Assembly: GCA_014058105.1 (NCBI GenBank)
Contig: JACGCM010001594.1
Location: forward strand, 1,691,841 to 1,755,840
Origin: Kingdonia uniflora
Taxonomy: Eukaryota; Streptophyta; Magnoliopsida; Ranunculales; Circaeasteraceae
Direction of reading: 5' to 3'
DNA: 64,000 bases
The notes beneath the pieces are model-generated. The model was not told where the DNA came from. It saw only the letters and a list, made by a program, of their open reading frames with translations, and made no database searches. Each line of letters opens with the position of its first letter. Positions within the stretch are counted from its first letter, which is position 1. This document shows positions 11,170 through 23,159 of this stretch, piece after piece. The position numbers and the translations under genes were made by a program.

Positions 11170-11800
11170 CTAACAAGTTTACACCCAAAGATAACTTCCC
11201 TCTTCCCATGATCCTACAAATCCTCGACTTTGTAGCAGGGTATGAACTTGTTTTAATGGCGAATACAGCCTCCAGTTACAATCAGGTTCCTCTCGCCGAA
11301 GAAAATCAGAAGAAGACAACTTTAGTCATAGAAAGAGGTCTTTACTATTACATAGTGATGCCTTTTGGATTAAGAATGTTGGAGCCACTTACCAACGGTT
11401 TGTCACTAAAATGTTTAAAGATCATTTAAATAAAATCATGGAAGTATACATCGATGATATGATCTGCAAATGCCTGAAGCGTGAAGATTACTGCAACAAC
11501 CTCCAAACCATATTCGATATCCTTCGTACCTACCAGATTAAACTCAACCTAGAAAAATGCCAATTTGGTGTTGAATCTGACAAATTTTTGGGACACCTGA
11601 TTAGTAAATGGGGAATAAAAATTGATCCGACACAAATTAAGGCACTCATGGCAATGCCATCTCCTCGAGCCAAAAAAGATGTACATAAATTTATTGGCAA
11701 GATTACAACTCTTCACAGGTTCATCTCTAAATCATCTGATCGATGTAACCTTCTTTACCTCCTTCTTCATGGAAATCCAACTCCACTGATCAAAAAATAG
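11170..11800 (+). pseudogene. Element A reverse transcriptase, part 2
   Basis: Continues the RT after the LINE: ASSYNQVPLAEENQKKT, then GLYYYIVMPFGL (normally followed by KNAGATYQR, here frame-shifted), the catalytic box VYIDDM with YIDD at 11447-11458, then LNLEKCQFGV and FLGHLIS. The connection domain starts at MPSPRAKKDVHKFIGKI. One frameshift near 11400 and a stop near 11798 break it. The active-site aspartates are intact. Confidence 0.88.
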
Positions 11801-13015
11801 CCCAAGGAAATCGTTTGGACTCCTGACTATGAATTGGCTTTCGAAGATCTTAAACAATACTTGGGGCGTCCTCCTATAATGAGTACTCTAGCTGATGGCG
11901 AAACACTAATAATGTACTTATCAACAACTGAAGATTCCATTAGCTCTATCCTTATTTGAGAAGATGAAGGTGTAGAAAAACTAATCTACTTCATCAGCAA
12001 AACTTTCATGCCTGCTGAGAAAAGATATACAACAACTGAAAAATAACTCATCGCCTTGGTCTACAGCTCTCAGAAACTTTAACCATATTTTTAAGCCCAT
12101 CCAATCGAAATCATTACCAAATATCCTCTCAAACTTGTACTCTATAAAAAAGAAAAATCTCGCCGAGTTCAACAATGGTTTGTACTCCTCGGCGAATATG
12201 ATATCTCCTTCGAGCCTCAGATATCTATCAAAGGATAAGCAATAGCTGATTTCTTGGCAAATTTTCCAGTTGAGGACCCCGATTGGGAAGAACTCGAAGA
12301 AGTACTGATTGATGACTCAATTGAAGAGCCAGATGCATGGTCACGAAGCACAGGATGGAGACTCTTCACGGATGGATCTGGTGGACCGCGAGGATCAGGA
12401 ATTGACTTCGTCCTCATTACACCTTCCAATCATTACATCAAAAAAGCTATTAAGCTCAAATTCTATGCCACCAACAATAAAAAAGAATATGAAGCTATCC
12501 TTCATGGATTAGATCTTGCTATAGCACTTGGAGCGGAAGAAATAGCTGTATACGTCGACTCCTTACTTATCGCCAATTATTACAACAAGACATTCAAGAC
12601 ATCAGGCAAGATGGTTGATTATGTAGCCTTGGTTGAAGAGAAAATGAGCAAATTCAAATCAACAATAATCTTTTACCTCCCTCGAGCCAAAAATCTTTAC
12701 GCTGACGCGTTAGCGTACATTGTTGTAATGCTCGAAGACAGTGAAAAAAAAACTTTGGATATCGAGGTTATTAAACATTCCAATCTCGATATAAGTTATA
12801 CTATGCAATCACTACTATTGAAGACGAAGATGAAGACGATTGGAGAAGACCTTTCTATGCATACCTCAATTCCAATATCCTCCCAAGTAACAAAGAAGAG
12901 GCCCCATCACTCTTGGCCAAATTCCCAAGATTTACAGTTTAAGATAAAATTCTCTATCGCATTGCAAGAGAAGGACCTCTTATTAAATGCATCTCTCATA
13001 AATAGGCCTAAATAA
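11801..13015 (+). pseudogene. Element A RT connection and RNase H
   Basis: The first part contains ELAFEDLKQYLGRPPIMS, a short primer-grip-like tether region with stops, and KEKSRRVQQW. An open frame from 12254 (253 codons) holds the RNase H: LFTDGSGG (Asp), KKEYEAILHGLDLA (Glu), VYVDSLLIA (Asp) and NLYADALAY (Asp), all four catalytic acids present. The family removes the RNA strand during reverse transcription. Downstream the frame enters the linker to integrase. The decay is uneven: RNase H is the best-preserved part of A's pol. Confidence 0.88.
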
Positions 13016-14052
13016 AAATCAAAGAACTTTACGAATGAATCTGCGCAGCTCATATTTCAGGATAATCATTGGCCCAGCGGACATTCATTAAAAGGTTATA
13101 CTGGCCGAAGATAGGATAAGACTTTGAAGACTTTGTTCTCAGGTGCTACAAATGTCAAGTTCACGCTCAAGACATCAAAAGCCCATCACTCGACTTACAC
13201 ATAAGCAATATCCTCCGGCCATTCAAAAGTTAGGGGATCAATATCATTGGTCCTTTCCACCTTGCATTGGGAAATTACAAATTTGTTCCTCTGGCCACGT
13301 ACTACTTCACCAAATAGGTCAAAGCAGCTCCTCTGTGTCACACTGACAAAAATGATGTCATTATGTTTCTTTGGGAGCATATCATAACCAGATTTGGCTG
13401 CCCACACATGATACAATCTGATAATGACAAACAATTCATCAGCAGTAATCTTCTTAGTTTCCTCTACAAATATAAAATTCAACTATCTATTTTGACACCG
13501 TACTACCCTTAGGGTAACAGACAAGCTGAAGCAATCAACAAGAGCCTTAAATCAAGAATACGCAAACGCCTCAACGAGAAAAAAGGCAAATGGGTTGATG
13601 AATTACTAAGCAATCTATGGGAATACTGGACAAGTCCTCGAACATCCACAGGTTACACTCAATTTATGATGGCCTTCGGCACTGAAGTAGTTATACCTTC
13701 GGACCTCGATCTACCGAGTGGTCGAAGAAAAATTATAGAGACAGAGAATAAGCTAGGTCTCCTCTACAGCCTCATCTGGATCGAAGAAACCTGAGATAAG
13801 GCCATTGCGAACTTGGGACGGTACCATGACACGCTCAAGAAAGCTTACAATAAAAAGGTTGGAAGGCAAATTTTTTGCATTGAAGACCTTGTTCTTCGAC
13901 GAATTCAGGATAGTACTCGACCTAAAAATTCTGAAAAATTATTAGAAAACTGGGAAGGGCCATATATTGTTAGTGACAAAACCGATAGTGGGACTTACTG
14001 GCTGATGACTGAAGATGAAATACAACTTGAATATCCTTGGAATACAACCTAA
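13016..14052 (+). pseudogene. Element A integrase
   Basis: Pieces in order: the zinc-binding end (CYKCQVHAQDI), the catalytic core starting GINIIGPF, where the first catalytic Asp is replaced by Asn, then HTDKNDVIMFLWEHII, IQSDNDKQF with the second Asp, and NRQAEAINKSL with the Glu. The C-terminal part (13813-14052, open) has LGRYHDTLKKAYNKKV, VLRRIQD and WEGPYIV, and ends EYPWNTT before the stop. The missing first Asp and several stops mean it is inactive. Confidence 0.85.
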
Positions 14053-14664
14053 CTAAAAATGTTTTACAGTTAACAACTGTAACCACCTTCAACTGATTCC
14101 AATAAAGCCATCTTTACTTTCAAATACATCTGTCCAACATTCATCTTTGCTATCTTTACTTCACTTAGTATCGATACATACTTGATAAGTATGCATCAAA
14201 ACTAACGATCATCTTTACTATCTTTATTTTCACTTAGTATCGATACATACTTGATAAGTATGCATCACAACTAGCACTCATTTATTCGACAAATACTATC
14301 TAATTACAGGATAATCATGTTTGCATTCATTACTTATCGAACAAAATATGTCATGTTTTATTCTTTTCAAAATTAAAACCCAGATATCCTATCAAGGAAT
14401 AATATCTGGTAAACATTTCAAAACTTGCCATTATATGGCCCTCTTTCAATTATCTAAATACTTGCTTCAAAGCAACACTTTGCCACTATCCACAATATAT
14501 TTCTTACTATCGATCTTGTCGAACAAAACACTTATCATAAATTTAACAAAAACTATGCAGTAATTACTTTAAAACAAAATTTTCAAAAAACATGATAAAT
14601 ATTGTTTCGGTCCCATCGACCATTTTTACATCTTTCATCAAACAAAAAACTTTTTCAAACATAA
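14053..14664 (+). repeat. Convergent spacer of element A with a 69-bp tandem duplication
   Basis: The gap lies between the pol stop and the end of the antisense gene, so transcripts from both strands would converge here. At about 14142-14280 a 69-bp unit with cacttagtatcgatacatac is repeated almost perfectly (at 14162 and 14231), with a shorter atctttac motif repeated before it. The rest is AT-rich with no gene I can support. Confidence 0.75.
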
Positions 14665-16940
14665 TTACTCTGCTGGGGAAGAAACTACATCATCAACCTT
14701 CACGAACCCACCTGGAGCAAGCTCACCCAATATTTCCTCAGGATGAAAACCCTCAGGTATCATCATCACCGGATCCTCGACAGCCTCCATTCCACTAAGA
14801 ACCTCAGGGGCTTCAGGAACTTCTTCCTCCACGTCTGTATTGACAAAAACCAAGTTCCCAACAACGACTAATCCTTTGTAATAATCTTTTCTCTCCTTCA
14901 TCACCCAGAACTGCCCTCCAAAATTTGCCTTCACCTTCTTACTCACATCCAAACTATCTCACAAAAGTTTAGCCCTCACCTCCTCCATAACCTTTCCATG
15001 CTCTACCTCTATCGCCCTTCGAGCATCATTGATTTGCTCCCGTACATCATTCTCAAAGTTTGTTCTCTAAAAATCCAAAGCCTCCTCTTTATCCTTTGCA
15101 AGCTCGTCCTTTACCTCCTCGACCTATTTATCAAAATCTTTTTTTGCATCGTGAAGAGAAACCTCCTTCGCCTTTCCAGCATCTAGCTTATACCTATTCA
15201 ATCTCACCTCCAATTTCTTATTCTCCTCGATCAATTCTTCCTTATCCTTTACGAGCTCCTTTTTTATATTCTTGTAGGCAACCAACTGGTTTGCCAGAGT
15301 ACCAGCACCAACAATGTAAGGTTTGGCCTTAATCAACAACTTCTTGATTTGTATTACATTTATAATATTATTCGAATAGGGCACCAAATTCTTTAATCGA
15401 AACAAAACAGAAAAATTCCTCACCTTAGACATGTTTCAGTGATCCTCGCTGAGAAAAGTTATCAAACTTTCTGCCCTCACCAAACAATCGTTGAATTCTT
15501 CCTCCAACACAGTCTTCCCAGATACATAAGCATCCATGGTCTTTTGGACCTCGGTTTCAGACTTCTCACAAATTTATTCCTCTCCAACTCCGGAGATCAC
15601 TTCATCTTCGGTGTCATGCTCGTGGAAGCCTTAGGAGGTTTCCCACCAGGAACAACATTTGGGGTTTCGATTTTCGCCCCCTCCTCGATCGTTGATCTTC
15701 GAGAAGCCCTCTTTGGGGATAGCAGGGGAGCAATAACTTGACTGGCCGCCCTTTTCTTCTTTCCTTTCCCCAAGGTTTCTGTGAATATTGCATCTTTTTA
15801 TGTAGTTACAGAATCTCTTGTATACTCACTGAGTACAGGATTCTCTCGAGGCAAGCTCAAATCTATAAATCTTTTGTTCCTCGCAGGTAATTTTCTGTCA
15901 CTAATAGAAACCTCTATTTTTTTAACCCTCGATTGCTTTAACCCTGCTTCCTGAAACAAGGTGCCCACTTTTTCTTGGTCAATAACTAAGTTATCGATCA
16001 TATCAAAGAAAATTTTCCTGACTTTGTAAAGCTCATCTTTTATGGTCACTCTCAATTTCCTACAAAGCTGTACCAACACAAAAAATAGTTATACAACAAT
16101 TTAAGCTGCAAACAAATTGAAACATCGACAATTATGTTCTCTAACCACAAACCTAGATGGAAAGTCTTTTTTATCAAGGGCTTTCCCTGATTTTTCCTGT
16201 CGAACTCATAGTTCCCCGAGACCAGAAGGCATTTATCGCTATATTGCCTGCCCATTGATTCCATGTCATAAAATAGAGGCCTCTTCAAAAACCTTGCCAA
16301 GTACCGATATCCTAACTTCTAAGGGTTTTGTTTGAGTGTGTAGTACACACATAGATCATCCACTATGATCAACTATTTCCCTCTTGTCTCTAATCAACTG
16401 TTTATCACCCTACATACCTAAAAGAAATCATATATATTTAGATTAAACTGACCGGGTGCCACATCAAAGAAATTCAACAGTTTCTTCGGATTAACTCAAG
16501 GAGGAAGCTTCAAACCCTTTTTGATTTTTTCTTGATTAACAAGAATGCCATCCAACAAAATTTCTTGACCAGTTATGTTAAACTGATACTCATCTGACCT
16601 AATATCATGAGGAATACCGTACTTATTTTTTAAACTCAATATCTCCCTTATTTCTAGACCCTTTCCATAACAAGCCTTATCAGTTTCCTCGACATCTTCC
16701 TCCCCACCCCCACTATCTTTAGTGATCCACATCTGTCTCGGTACCTTCCTCGTCTGATACTTCGACATCCCTGGGTGCCACCTTAAGCTGGTCGACACTA
16801 GCCATATCAACACTACTCAACCCCACCCTATACCTACCGCCCAGATTTTGGACACAAGCTGTCACATTAATTAGCAGGGGCTCTACATCTTGAAGGTTTT
16901 TGATAATATCTTTATCATCAATATTGATAGGTTTAGCCAT
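14665..16940 (-). pseudogene. Element A large antisense gene (spliced, coiled-coil)
   Basis: Starts at the ATG 16940 (MAKPINIDDKD), preceded by an acceptor (gattttcag) that ends a leader intron. Exon 1 contains HDIRSDEYQF, KKGLKLPP and LLNFFDVAPGQFN, the block shared with B (LGLELPL, VAPVQMN) and C (WLSLPL, CPTQLN), and then [12 protein letters not shown]. An 85-bp intron (16068-16152, gtttgt...tacag) falls where B and C have theirs. A second possible intron is 15343-15423. The C-terminal part is a charged coiled coil (KDKEELIEENKKLEVRLNRYK), then an acidic, proline-containing tail ending at 14665. Several stops interrupt it. Function is unknown; it resembles the antisense ORFs of Tat elements. 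Confidence 0.72.
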
Positions 16941-17078
16941 TATTATAAACCTGAAAATCAGATTCTATTTTTTAACAACAATTAGTATATATCAAATCTA
17001 ATATATATTTATATGTTCATAAGTTAATATTCATATCGTTGTCGAGTTTCATCTCCAACACATCACTTCTATCATTAC

Positions 17079-17793
17079 TGTAGGGACCTAACTTCGTTCG
17101 GATGTGAAGTTGGTTCTTACAACATAGAACCGATCCTCAATCAAAGGAGGCAAGCAAATGACTTAAAGTAAGATCTAACTATAGACAAATACTTGCATAG
17201 AAGCCCAAATGTGACTCTCTGCGACCTCTGAGGAGGATTTTTTAAGACAGATTGTATTACTGAAAAGTAAATAATAGGGTTCGATTACAGAGTGTCTGGG
17301 TGGTCGAAGGTAAAATGCAAAGGGCTGGAGATGATTTTTCTAACCCCCCCTTGGTTTCTCTTCTCCTCTATTTATAGATATATAGGGAGCTAAGTCACCA
17401 GGGGTGGGTCAGGTTTACAAGATTATTGTTAGGAAATCCCAGTGAGTTATGGGTGTCGGTCATGTCGGTACTGTTACTGCAACATTTATTGATGATGTCT
17501 CTAACGGCGCGGTGGTTGGACCTGTCACTGTAGCTTTACGGGATAATCAATGCACCGTCTGACCTAATGAGCTGATTATCTCTCTTATCTTGCTTCGACC
17601 ATATGTTAGTAAGGTTGATGGATTTCTGCTGTAGCACGTTAATTCATTCTCTAAGCTTTGCTTGATATGAAAGCTTCGTCTTCGAGGGATCTCTGGGGAG
17701 TCTATTTTAGAGATTGAGTGGGCTTCCATACATTCGAGTAGGCTGTGAAGTAGGCTTCGACTGACTGTCGAAGGCTACGAGTAGGCTACTACA
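17079..17793 (-). repeat. Element B 3' LTR (left copy)
   Basis: 715 bp, TGTAGGGACC...GCTACTACA on the plus strand, nearly identical over most of its length to the copy at 27405-28075. In element orientation it begins tgtagtagcc and ends gtccctaca. The polypurine tract (plus-strand tttgccccctctc, 17794-17806) adjoins its right side, so this is the 3' LTR of a minus-strand element. The target duplication attac is at 17074-17078. Confidence 0.95.
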
Positions 17794-18083
17794 TTTGCCC
17801 CCTCTCAGCGAAGGTCTCAAAGCCAAGTAGAGAGGTATTTGCTGAGAAAGCTGTTTGGTCTTGGAATTTGAGCAGTTTGACTATTGGTTTCTGGGTAGGT
17901 AATAAAAGGGGGTTTTTAAGAAATGTAGGTGGTTATAGGGTAATAAATGAAGTGAAGGCTATAAAGATGGGTTATTGTATATGGGTATTGTATCCTCTTC
18001 CATTTACAATATTCTTCTGCTTCTTTCTTTAGATTCTAAGTATTTGAATTGATACCACGCCAAACACGCATTAACAGAAGAGG

Positions 18084-18386
18084 ATGGGCTTCGCTCGTGA
18101 CCGTCGTGTGGGGCGGAAGATGGCGGAACTGCATATAAAGTTTTTTAGGCAGCATGATCTGAATCGGGACATGGCCGAGCTTGTGGAGGTAGGACCAGAG
18201 GGGTTCTTAAATGGTGATTCTTATTCCTATCTGTAGGACCAGCTAAGGTTCCATTTTATGATTGCTGAGAGGCGCTATCTCTTTCTGATGGCTCTGGCAA
18301 ATAGTCTTTTCTGCGTAGAGGAGATCATCGAGTAGCAGAATTTGGCCACTGAAGCTGGACCTTCTGGTAGTAGGACCAATGGCTGA
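18084..18386 (+). pseudogene. Element B first antisense ORF (unknown)
   Basis: From the ATG at 18084 a frame reads MGFARDRRVGRKMAELHIKF and is open for 50 codons. It then continues through two stops as DQLRFHFMIAERRYLFLMALANSLF to 18386. A TATA-like tataaag (17960-17966) lies 118 bp upstream. A gt...ag pair (18189-18236) would remove the first stop, but 48 bp is short for a plant intron. The charged helical composition resembles a small plant transposon-encoded protein, with no family I can name. No clear counterpart is seen in A or C. Confidence 0.35.
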
Positions 18387-18797
18387 TGAGGTTATCTTTG
18401 TGTGTCTTTGTTTTTTCTGTGTGGGTGTGTTTTAATTTTTTTTGCTTGGGATGGCAGTAGAAATGTAATTTGTTTGTTTGAACGGATGTTTGGTATGGAC
18501 AAAATAATTTTTGCGTACCTGTATCACTGTTTCTGACTGGTAGTATAGGCAAATGTAGACGATTAATTTTATTGTCGCGATGTATAATGATATGCTCGAA
18601 GGTAATGATGATCGAATGCTCGACGCTGGAGGTATGCTCGACTAGGAGTCCTCGGGAATGAGGTTTGAATGCATGTACCGATGAATCAGTTACACCTGGG
18701 AAGTTGGAAAGTTTGTTTGCTGACTTTTCGAGGTTGGGAATTGAAGGTTGCCATTAATTCGGTTAGGGAAGAGGGAAAGTTGTGGAGGGTTTCTAAG

Positions 18798-18805
18798 TAT
18801 AAAAG
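18798..18805 (+). promoter_or_regulatory. TATA box of the short antisense gene in element B
   Basis: tataaaagggg, a strong TATA context, 82 bp before the ATG at 18880 and followed by a pyrimidine-rich leader (caactttctctttatctac). It is on the strand opposite to element B's own transcript. Confidence 0.6.
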
Positions 18806-18879
18806 GGGATGGGTTGGAAGGAATTTCTTCATCTGTCCTACAACTTTCTCTTTATCTACTGCTTTGTTTGTTAATCAAT

Positions 18880-19173
18880 ATGGCTGAAAACGTACCGGTT
18901 CAAGGAGATCAAGCTCCGGTGAGGGCCAGGAGAATCCAGGAGGCCTTTCTGGGTCTTCAATGGAGGTTTGGAATAGAGGAGGATATTGATGCCGAAATGC
19001 CAGACCTCTTTGAAGCGAAAACTGGGGCACCACTCTATGACATGCCCTTTTCGTACTGGTGGGGAATAGTGCAGATGATGGGGCCGTTTCCTGGCCATCG
19101 GCTATCTCTTCTCAAAGGCTTCGCGGAGGATATTGTAGACCCAGGAGGATTAGGATTCAGCGGCCGTTGTTGA
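18880..19173 (+). CDS. Element B short antisense ORF, intact
   Basis: An uninterrupted 97-residue frame from MAENVPVQGDQAPVRARR to a stop at 19173. The middle holds QWRFGIEEDIDAEMPDLFE and then GAPLYDMPFSYWWGIVQMMG. The LYxM...WW..xQxM core and the preceding basic segment match the short antisense ORF of E0 (1547-1254) in sequence and position. A TATA box and a plausible leader precede it. No signal peptide or membrane segment is evident. Role unknown. It is one of very few open frames here, but 97 codons is short enough that constraint must be tested. Frame chosen at the first ATG after the TATA box. Confidence 0.55.
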   Translation: MAENVPVQGDQAPVRARRIQEAFLGLQWRFGIEEDIDAEMPDLFEAKTGAPLYDMPFSYWWGIVQMMGPFPGHRLSLLKGFAEDIVDPGGLGFSGRC

Positions 19174-19976
19174 AGAGAAGCAACCCATCAACAAATAGAG
19201 TTATCCCTTGTATGCTTTCTTGTTGTTGTTTTCCTATTTTCTTCCTCTTTTTCTATTCTCTTTATTGTATGAATCTGTAATGTTGTCTGAGTTGTTGAAT
19301 GAAAATGGTTTTTGCTGATAACTTGCTTTATCGTGCTGTACGTACTAGTAATATAATTTGATTTGGAATTAGAGGTATTGAGGGGATAATACAGTTGTCG
19401 AAATGAATTGTTTGTGTTGGTCAAAGATAAAAATGGCTTTGTCGAAATGAAAGGTAAACTATGTCGAAGCTGAAAACTTTATCTGTAAGCATGAGATCGT
19501 TGAATGGTCAAAGTTTGTGACTGCATTCGGTCGAAGGGTCAAAACTTTTGTGTTAAAGGGTATGTTGGATGTGGAAAGTTGATATATTAGATAAGTTTAC
19601 TTGAGGCTATCTACTGAGGATTGTATCGTCGGTTATGTGAGATTTGACTGGCCGATCTGACAGCCCAGACGGCTAGTTTGTCAGACTGGTACGGGCGCCT
19701 GGGGCAGTGTACAAAAGGTAATGATAATGTTTTTCCCGTATGACGGAGAAGGTTGTGATGTGACTGTTTGGACTTGGTTGTTTAGCTTCGAGTGAGGGAG
19801 AAAAAAGGTTTAAGAACTTTAGCTTTTACAGGTAGTTATAAGTGAGGGTGTTATTCACATGTGAGAGGTACGAGGGGTATATTGGTCAAAACATATTGTA
19901 GCCGAAAAGTTGGGTAGTGGTGTCGTGGTAATGATAGTGGCTAGAAAATCGAGGCAGTTTTGTATTTTTTGAAAGA
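19174..19976 (+). other. No gene seen; intergenic part of the element B antisense module
   Basis: About 800 bp between the short antisense ORF and the next TATA box, T- and G-rich, with no convincing ORF. It probably holds the 3' end of the short transcript and the promoter of the large antisense gene. Confidence 0.5.
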
Positions 19977-20410
19977 TATATAAGAGGGAGAAGAGTAATT
20001 ACTGTATTGTTTTACTGTGTGAATCAAAGAGTGTAGAGGAGGGAACGTATGCCATTTTGCACTTAGAAGTTCTTGTTGCACTTGGTGGTCTGGTTTTGCT
20101 GATTCGAGGGTAGTGCAGCTAACCACTGGTAAGTTACTTGATCTCTGCTGCTTGTACTTTGTTTTGCTATTTTGAGAATGTAGGTAAGGCAATCTGTGTT
20201 TGGGGTTTTAGAGGTTATTCTCGAGGGAAAAGAAACTTGAGAGATTTGGGTTTTGACCCATTTTGAGGTTTAGGGGGTTTTGGAGGGGGTACTGGGTCTG
20301 AGATTAAGGTTGTGATGAATATCTGGGGGGGGGGGGGATGGACTGGATATGAGTGATAGGCACGGGATTGTCGAATTTTCCACTCTAATTGCGTGTCTCT
20401 TCTTCTGTAG
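19977..20410 (+). promoter_or_regulatory. TATA box and leader intron of the element B large antisense gene
   Basis: tatataagaggg at 19977-19984 is followed by a leader and then an intron with good signals: ctg then gtaagttac at 20129, and a pyrimidine-rich end ttcttctgtag at 20410 (282 bp). Six bases further on is the ATG. E0 shows the same layout with similar distances, which supports this as a real 5' structure. Confidence 0.55.
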
Positions 20411-20416
20411 GCTAAA

Positions 20417-22611
20417 ATGTGTAACCTTTTTGGGCTTCGAGATGGAGACTGATAGATAAGGAGTTCGAGGAATTCGAAGCTAATGTTTCTGGTCGATTCC
20501 CGATGGATGAGGGTAGTGATGTAGAAGTGTTAGATATTGTAACTAAGGCACCCTTGTCAATGGTTCTACCGGCTGAGGAGGCTCCAGTTTTGAGGTGTCG
20601 AAGGATGATAGTTACCAAAGATAGTGATAAAGAGGAAATAGTATGGGGGGAGGGGGGTAATGTAGGGCCTTCTGGTGGTATTGGGGGAGATAAGGTACAA
20701 AGTAAAGATAGTGGGGATTCGACTGAGTTGGATAGGGTCGAAGGTGCTATTTTAGCTAAATAATGGATTAAATTAGATCGTTTAGCCGCCAAACTTGAAC
20801 TCTCGATGGTAGGGGTGTATCTGAGTGTTGCAGGGGCGGGGTTGACCTTCAATTCGGACCCTGGGAAAGGGATTTTGGCTTATAGAGGCTAAATTCGATT
20901 GGGACTAGAGCTGCCTCTCCGAAGATTGGTGAAAGAAGTGTTGAATTTCTAGGGAGTGGCTCCGGTACAAATGAACGGTAATTTCTATGAGATGATAAGG
21001 GTTGTAGAGGGGATGAATGTAAAACTGGCTAGTGCGGGTTGAAGTTTGATTAAGTGGTTTGACATTATCACCTTTTACTCGAGGAAGGCTAGTCAGAACC
21101 TGGGGACCTATCACATCCAATGTCACCCAGAGAAACCTTGGTTCTTTGACCTGTGCTCGACAGGCTGAGGGTGGAATAAAGATTTACTGATAGTAAGGGG
21201 TAACTATGAGAATGTAGATAAAGATGACCCGTATAAATTACATCATAGGGTATATAATGAAAGTTAGTTTACTGTCGAAGGGCTGTTGTTGATGTGTATC
21301 TGAGATAAGTGATAACTGTGTTCTTGTTTATATCTGCAGGTCCGGAGAGTTCGTCTTGGGATAATCCGATAAATTATATTGATATGCTACTCGAAGCTAG
21401 TAAAGACTGGGTAAATTTTGTGTTTGACAGTCTCAAAATCAAAAGGCAAAGGAGGAAGAAGGCGGATTCCCTGCTCCGAGACGTACCTGCTACGTTGAAG
21501 CTACCAACGAGAAAGATAGGTGAAGGTGTTTCAAAGGGGCAAAAAGAGATGGGAGGGGAAGAGTTCGCGGAGCAGAGCGGTTCAAAGGGGTTTCAAAGGG
21601 GCAAAAAGGTGTTTCAAAGAGTTGCCAAGAAACTACCAATTTGTACCGAGATTGCAGAGCGGTTCGAAGCCACCAATTCCAGTGCCCGAAGTGGCAGGAG
21701 ATACGCCGAAGTTGAGGCTGAGGCCAGTAGCAGCTCAAACTGAAAAGAGGAAGGGCCCAGTAGTCCCCGAAGCTTCGAAGGTGCAGTAATCGAAGGCTGG
21801 CCAACGCAAGAGGCGTAAGGTGCTGGGGGAGGATGATACACTTGAGGAAGATGAAGATATGATGGAGGATAAATGAAAGGAGCAGGTTGTGGCAAAGCAG
21901 GCTTCAATGGTCGAGCTCTGGGAAGATGACCCAGACGAGGCTTCGAAGGAGATAAAGAAACACATGTTTCAGGTAACTATATCTGGCTTTCTGTTGTGGT
22001 ATTTTGCGATTTCTAGAAAAATTTTCGAGTTTCGAGTTACACTGATTTCTTGAAAATTTTAGCAGACGGATGCTTGGGGTACAGACTTACAGTAAAGCAA
22101 TGAAGGCAGTGAAGGTGAAATTGAAGCAAGCAAAGGACAATCTGAATCTTTCTCATGGGAAAGAGGCATCACTGGTGTCTGAAGTCAGGAAGTTGGAGCA
22201 GGATCTGGGGGTGCTTACTGACTCTTATGACGAGAGGCTCAAGCTACAGCGATCGAGGCTGGAGCGAGAGTGGTCTACAGAGCTTGTGGCGTGTGAGAGG
22301 GAGAAAGCTGAGCAGAAGGTGACTTTCCAACGGCAGTATGATGGTGAATGTAAAATGAGCATTAAGTTGAAAAGATTAATAGATGATAAGGGGTATGACC
22401 CCTGACATTGAAACCTTATCATGTGCCCCCAGAACTTGTTGAAGGGGATGATTTGCAGATGAAGGGAGGAGAGGCAAACATTGTTGATGAAATAGTTAGA
22501 AGTATTGGGAGTGGTGCAGATACCTTGCTTGTTGGAGCGCCCATTGGCAGTACTGTTGGTGGTTTGGTTGTTGGAGGTTCGAATAAAGTTGCTGGAGGTG
22601 CTGTAGAGTAG
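20417..22611 (+). pseudogene. Element B large antisense gene (three or more exons)
   Basis: Starts at MCNLFGLRDGD (20417), shifts frame once, then continues as LIDKEFEEFEANVSGRF and DVEVLDIVTKAPLSMV, homologous to E0. Next come LGLELPL...VAPVQMN and FYEMIRVVEGMNV, the domain shared with A and C, and RGNYE. Intron 1 is 21263-21339 (gttagt...ctgcag, 77 bp). Exon 2 (PESSSWDNPINYIDMLLEAS) is basic and Ser-rich. Intron 2 is 21973-22065 (gtaact...ttagcag). Exon 3 (22070-22405) is a long coiled coil (KLEQDLGVLTDSYDERLKLQ), followed in another frame by a Gly/Val-rich tail to 22611. About five stops or shifts break it. Function unknown. Confidence 0.72.
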
Positions 22612-23159
22612 GAAGGCGTAACCGCGCCGGTATTAGGTATATGAGGTTGGGATGACATTTCTTCTTCTATTGATTAAAATGTTGAGTTGTAATATTTTGA
22701 ACGATGTTGTTATTTTCTGTTGGTCTGAACTCGGTAGGTTGTTTGTATTTTTGTTATATGTTTAAACTCCTGAAATTGATGTTAAACATATTAATGCATA
22801 TTTTATGAACATACTGATTCTGAACTTCTGATTTGATATCTGATTTGCTGATAGATTGTATAATCGTGCTCTGACTTTGAATTATTGGAATTTGGATGCA
22901 CATTTTGTTGAGTTTGCTTGTTTTGGACTCTTGATGATTGGTCCTTGAATTGTACTGCCAATGTTCCTTTAATGAATATTATGTTGAATGTGCTCTGCAT
23001 TTGATAGAATTGTAGCTAGTATTTTTGTAAACGGTTGCTATTTGGAAGTGTAGAAATTGGATCTATTTGAGTAGAAATTTGATCTTTATGAATGACTGTA
23101 GTGTGATCAAAGCCTAGGGAGTGTCGACGATTGTATAGATCGAACTCTGAATGTTTTAC
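22612..23159 (+). other. No gene seen; 3' flank of the antisense gene in element B
   Basis: AT-rich sequence with no supported ORF between the antisense gene's end and the repeat array. It probably includes the antisense 3' UTR. Confidence 0.5.

Noticed and set aside
14150..14280. CRISPR-like direct repeats
   Set aside because: A simple two-copy tandem duplication in a plant retrotransposon; no spacers of constant length.
21490..21965. Minus-strand ORFs rich in Ser and Leu
   Set aside because: Antisense shadows of exon 2 of element B's large antisense gene.
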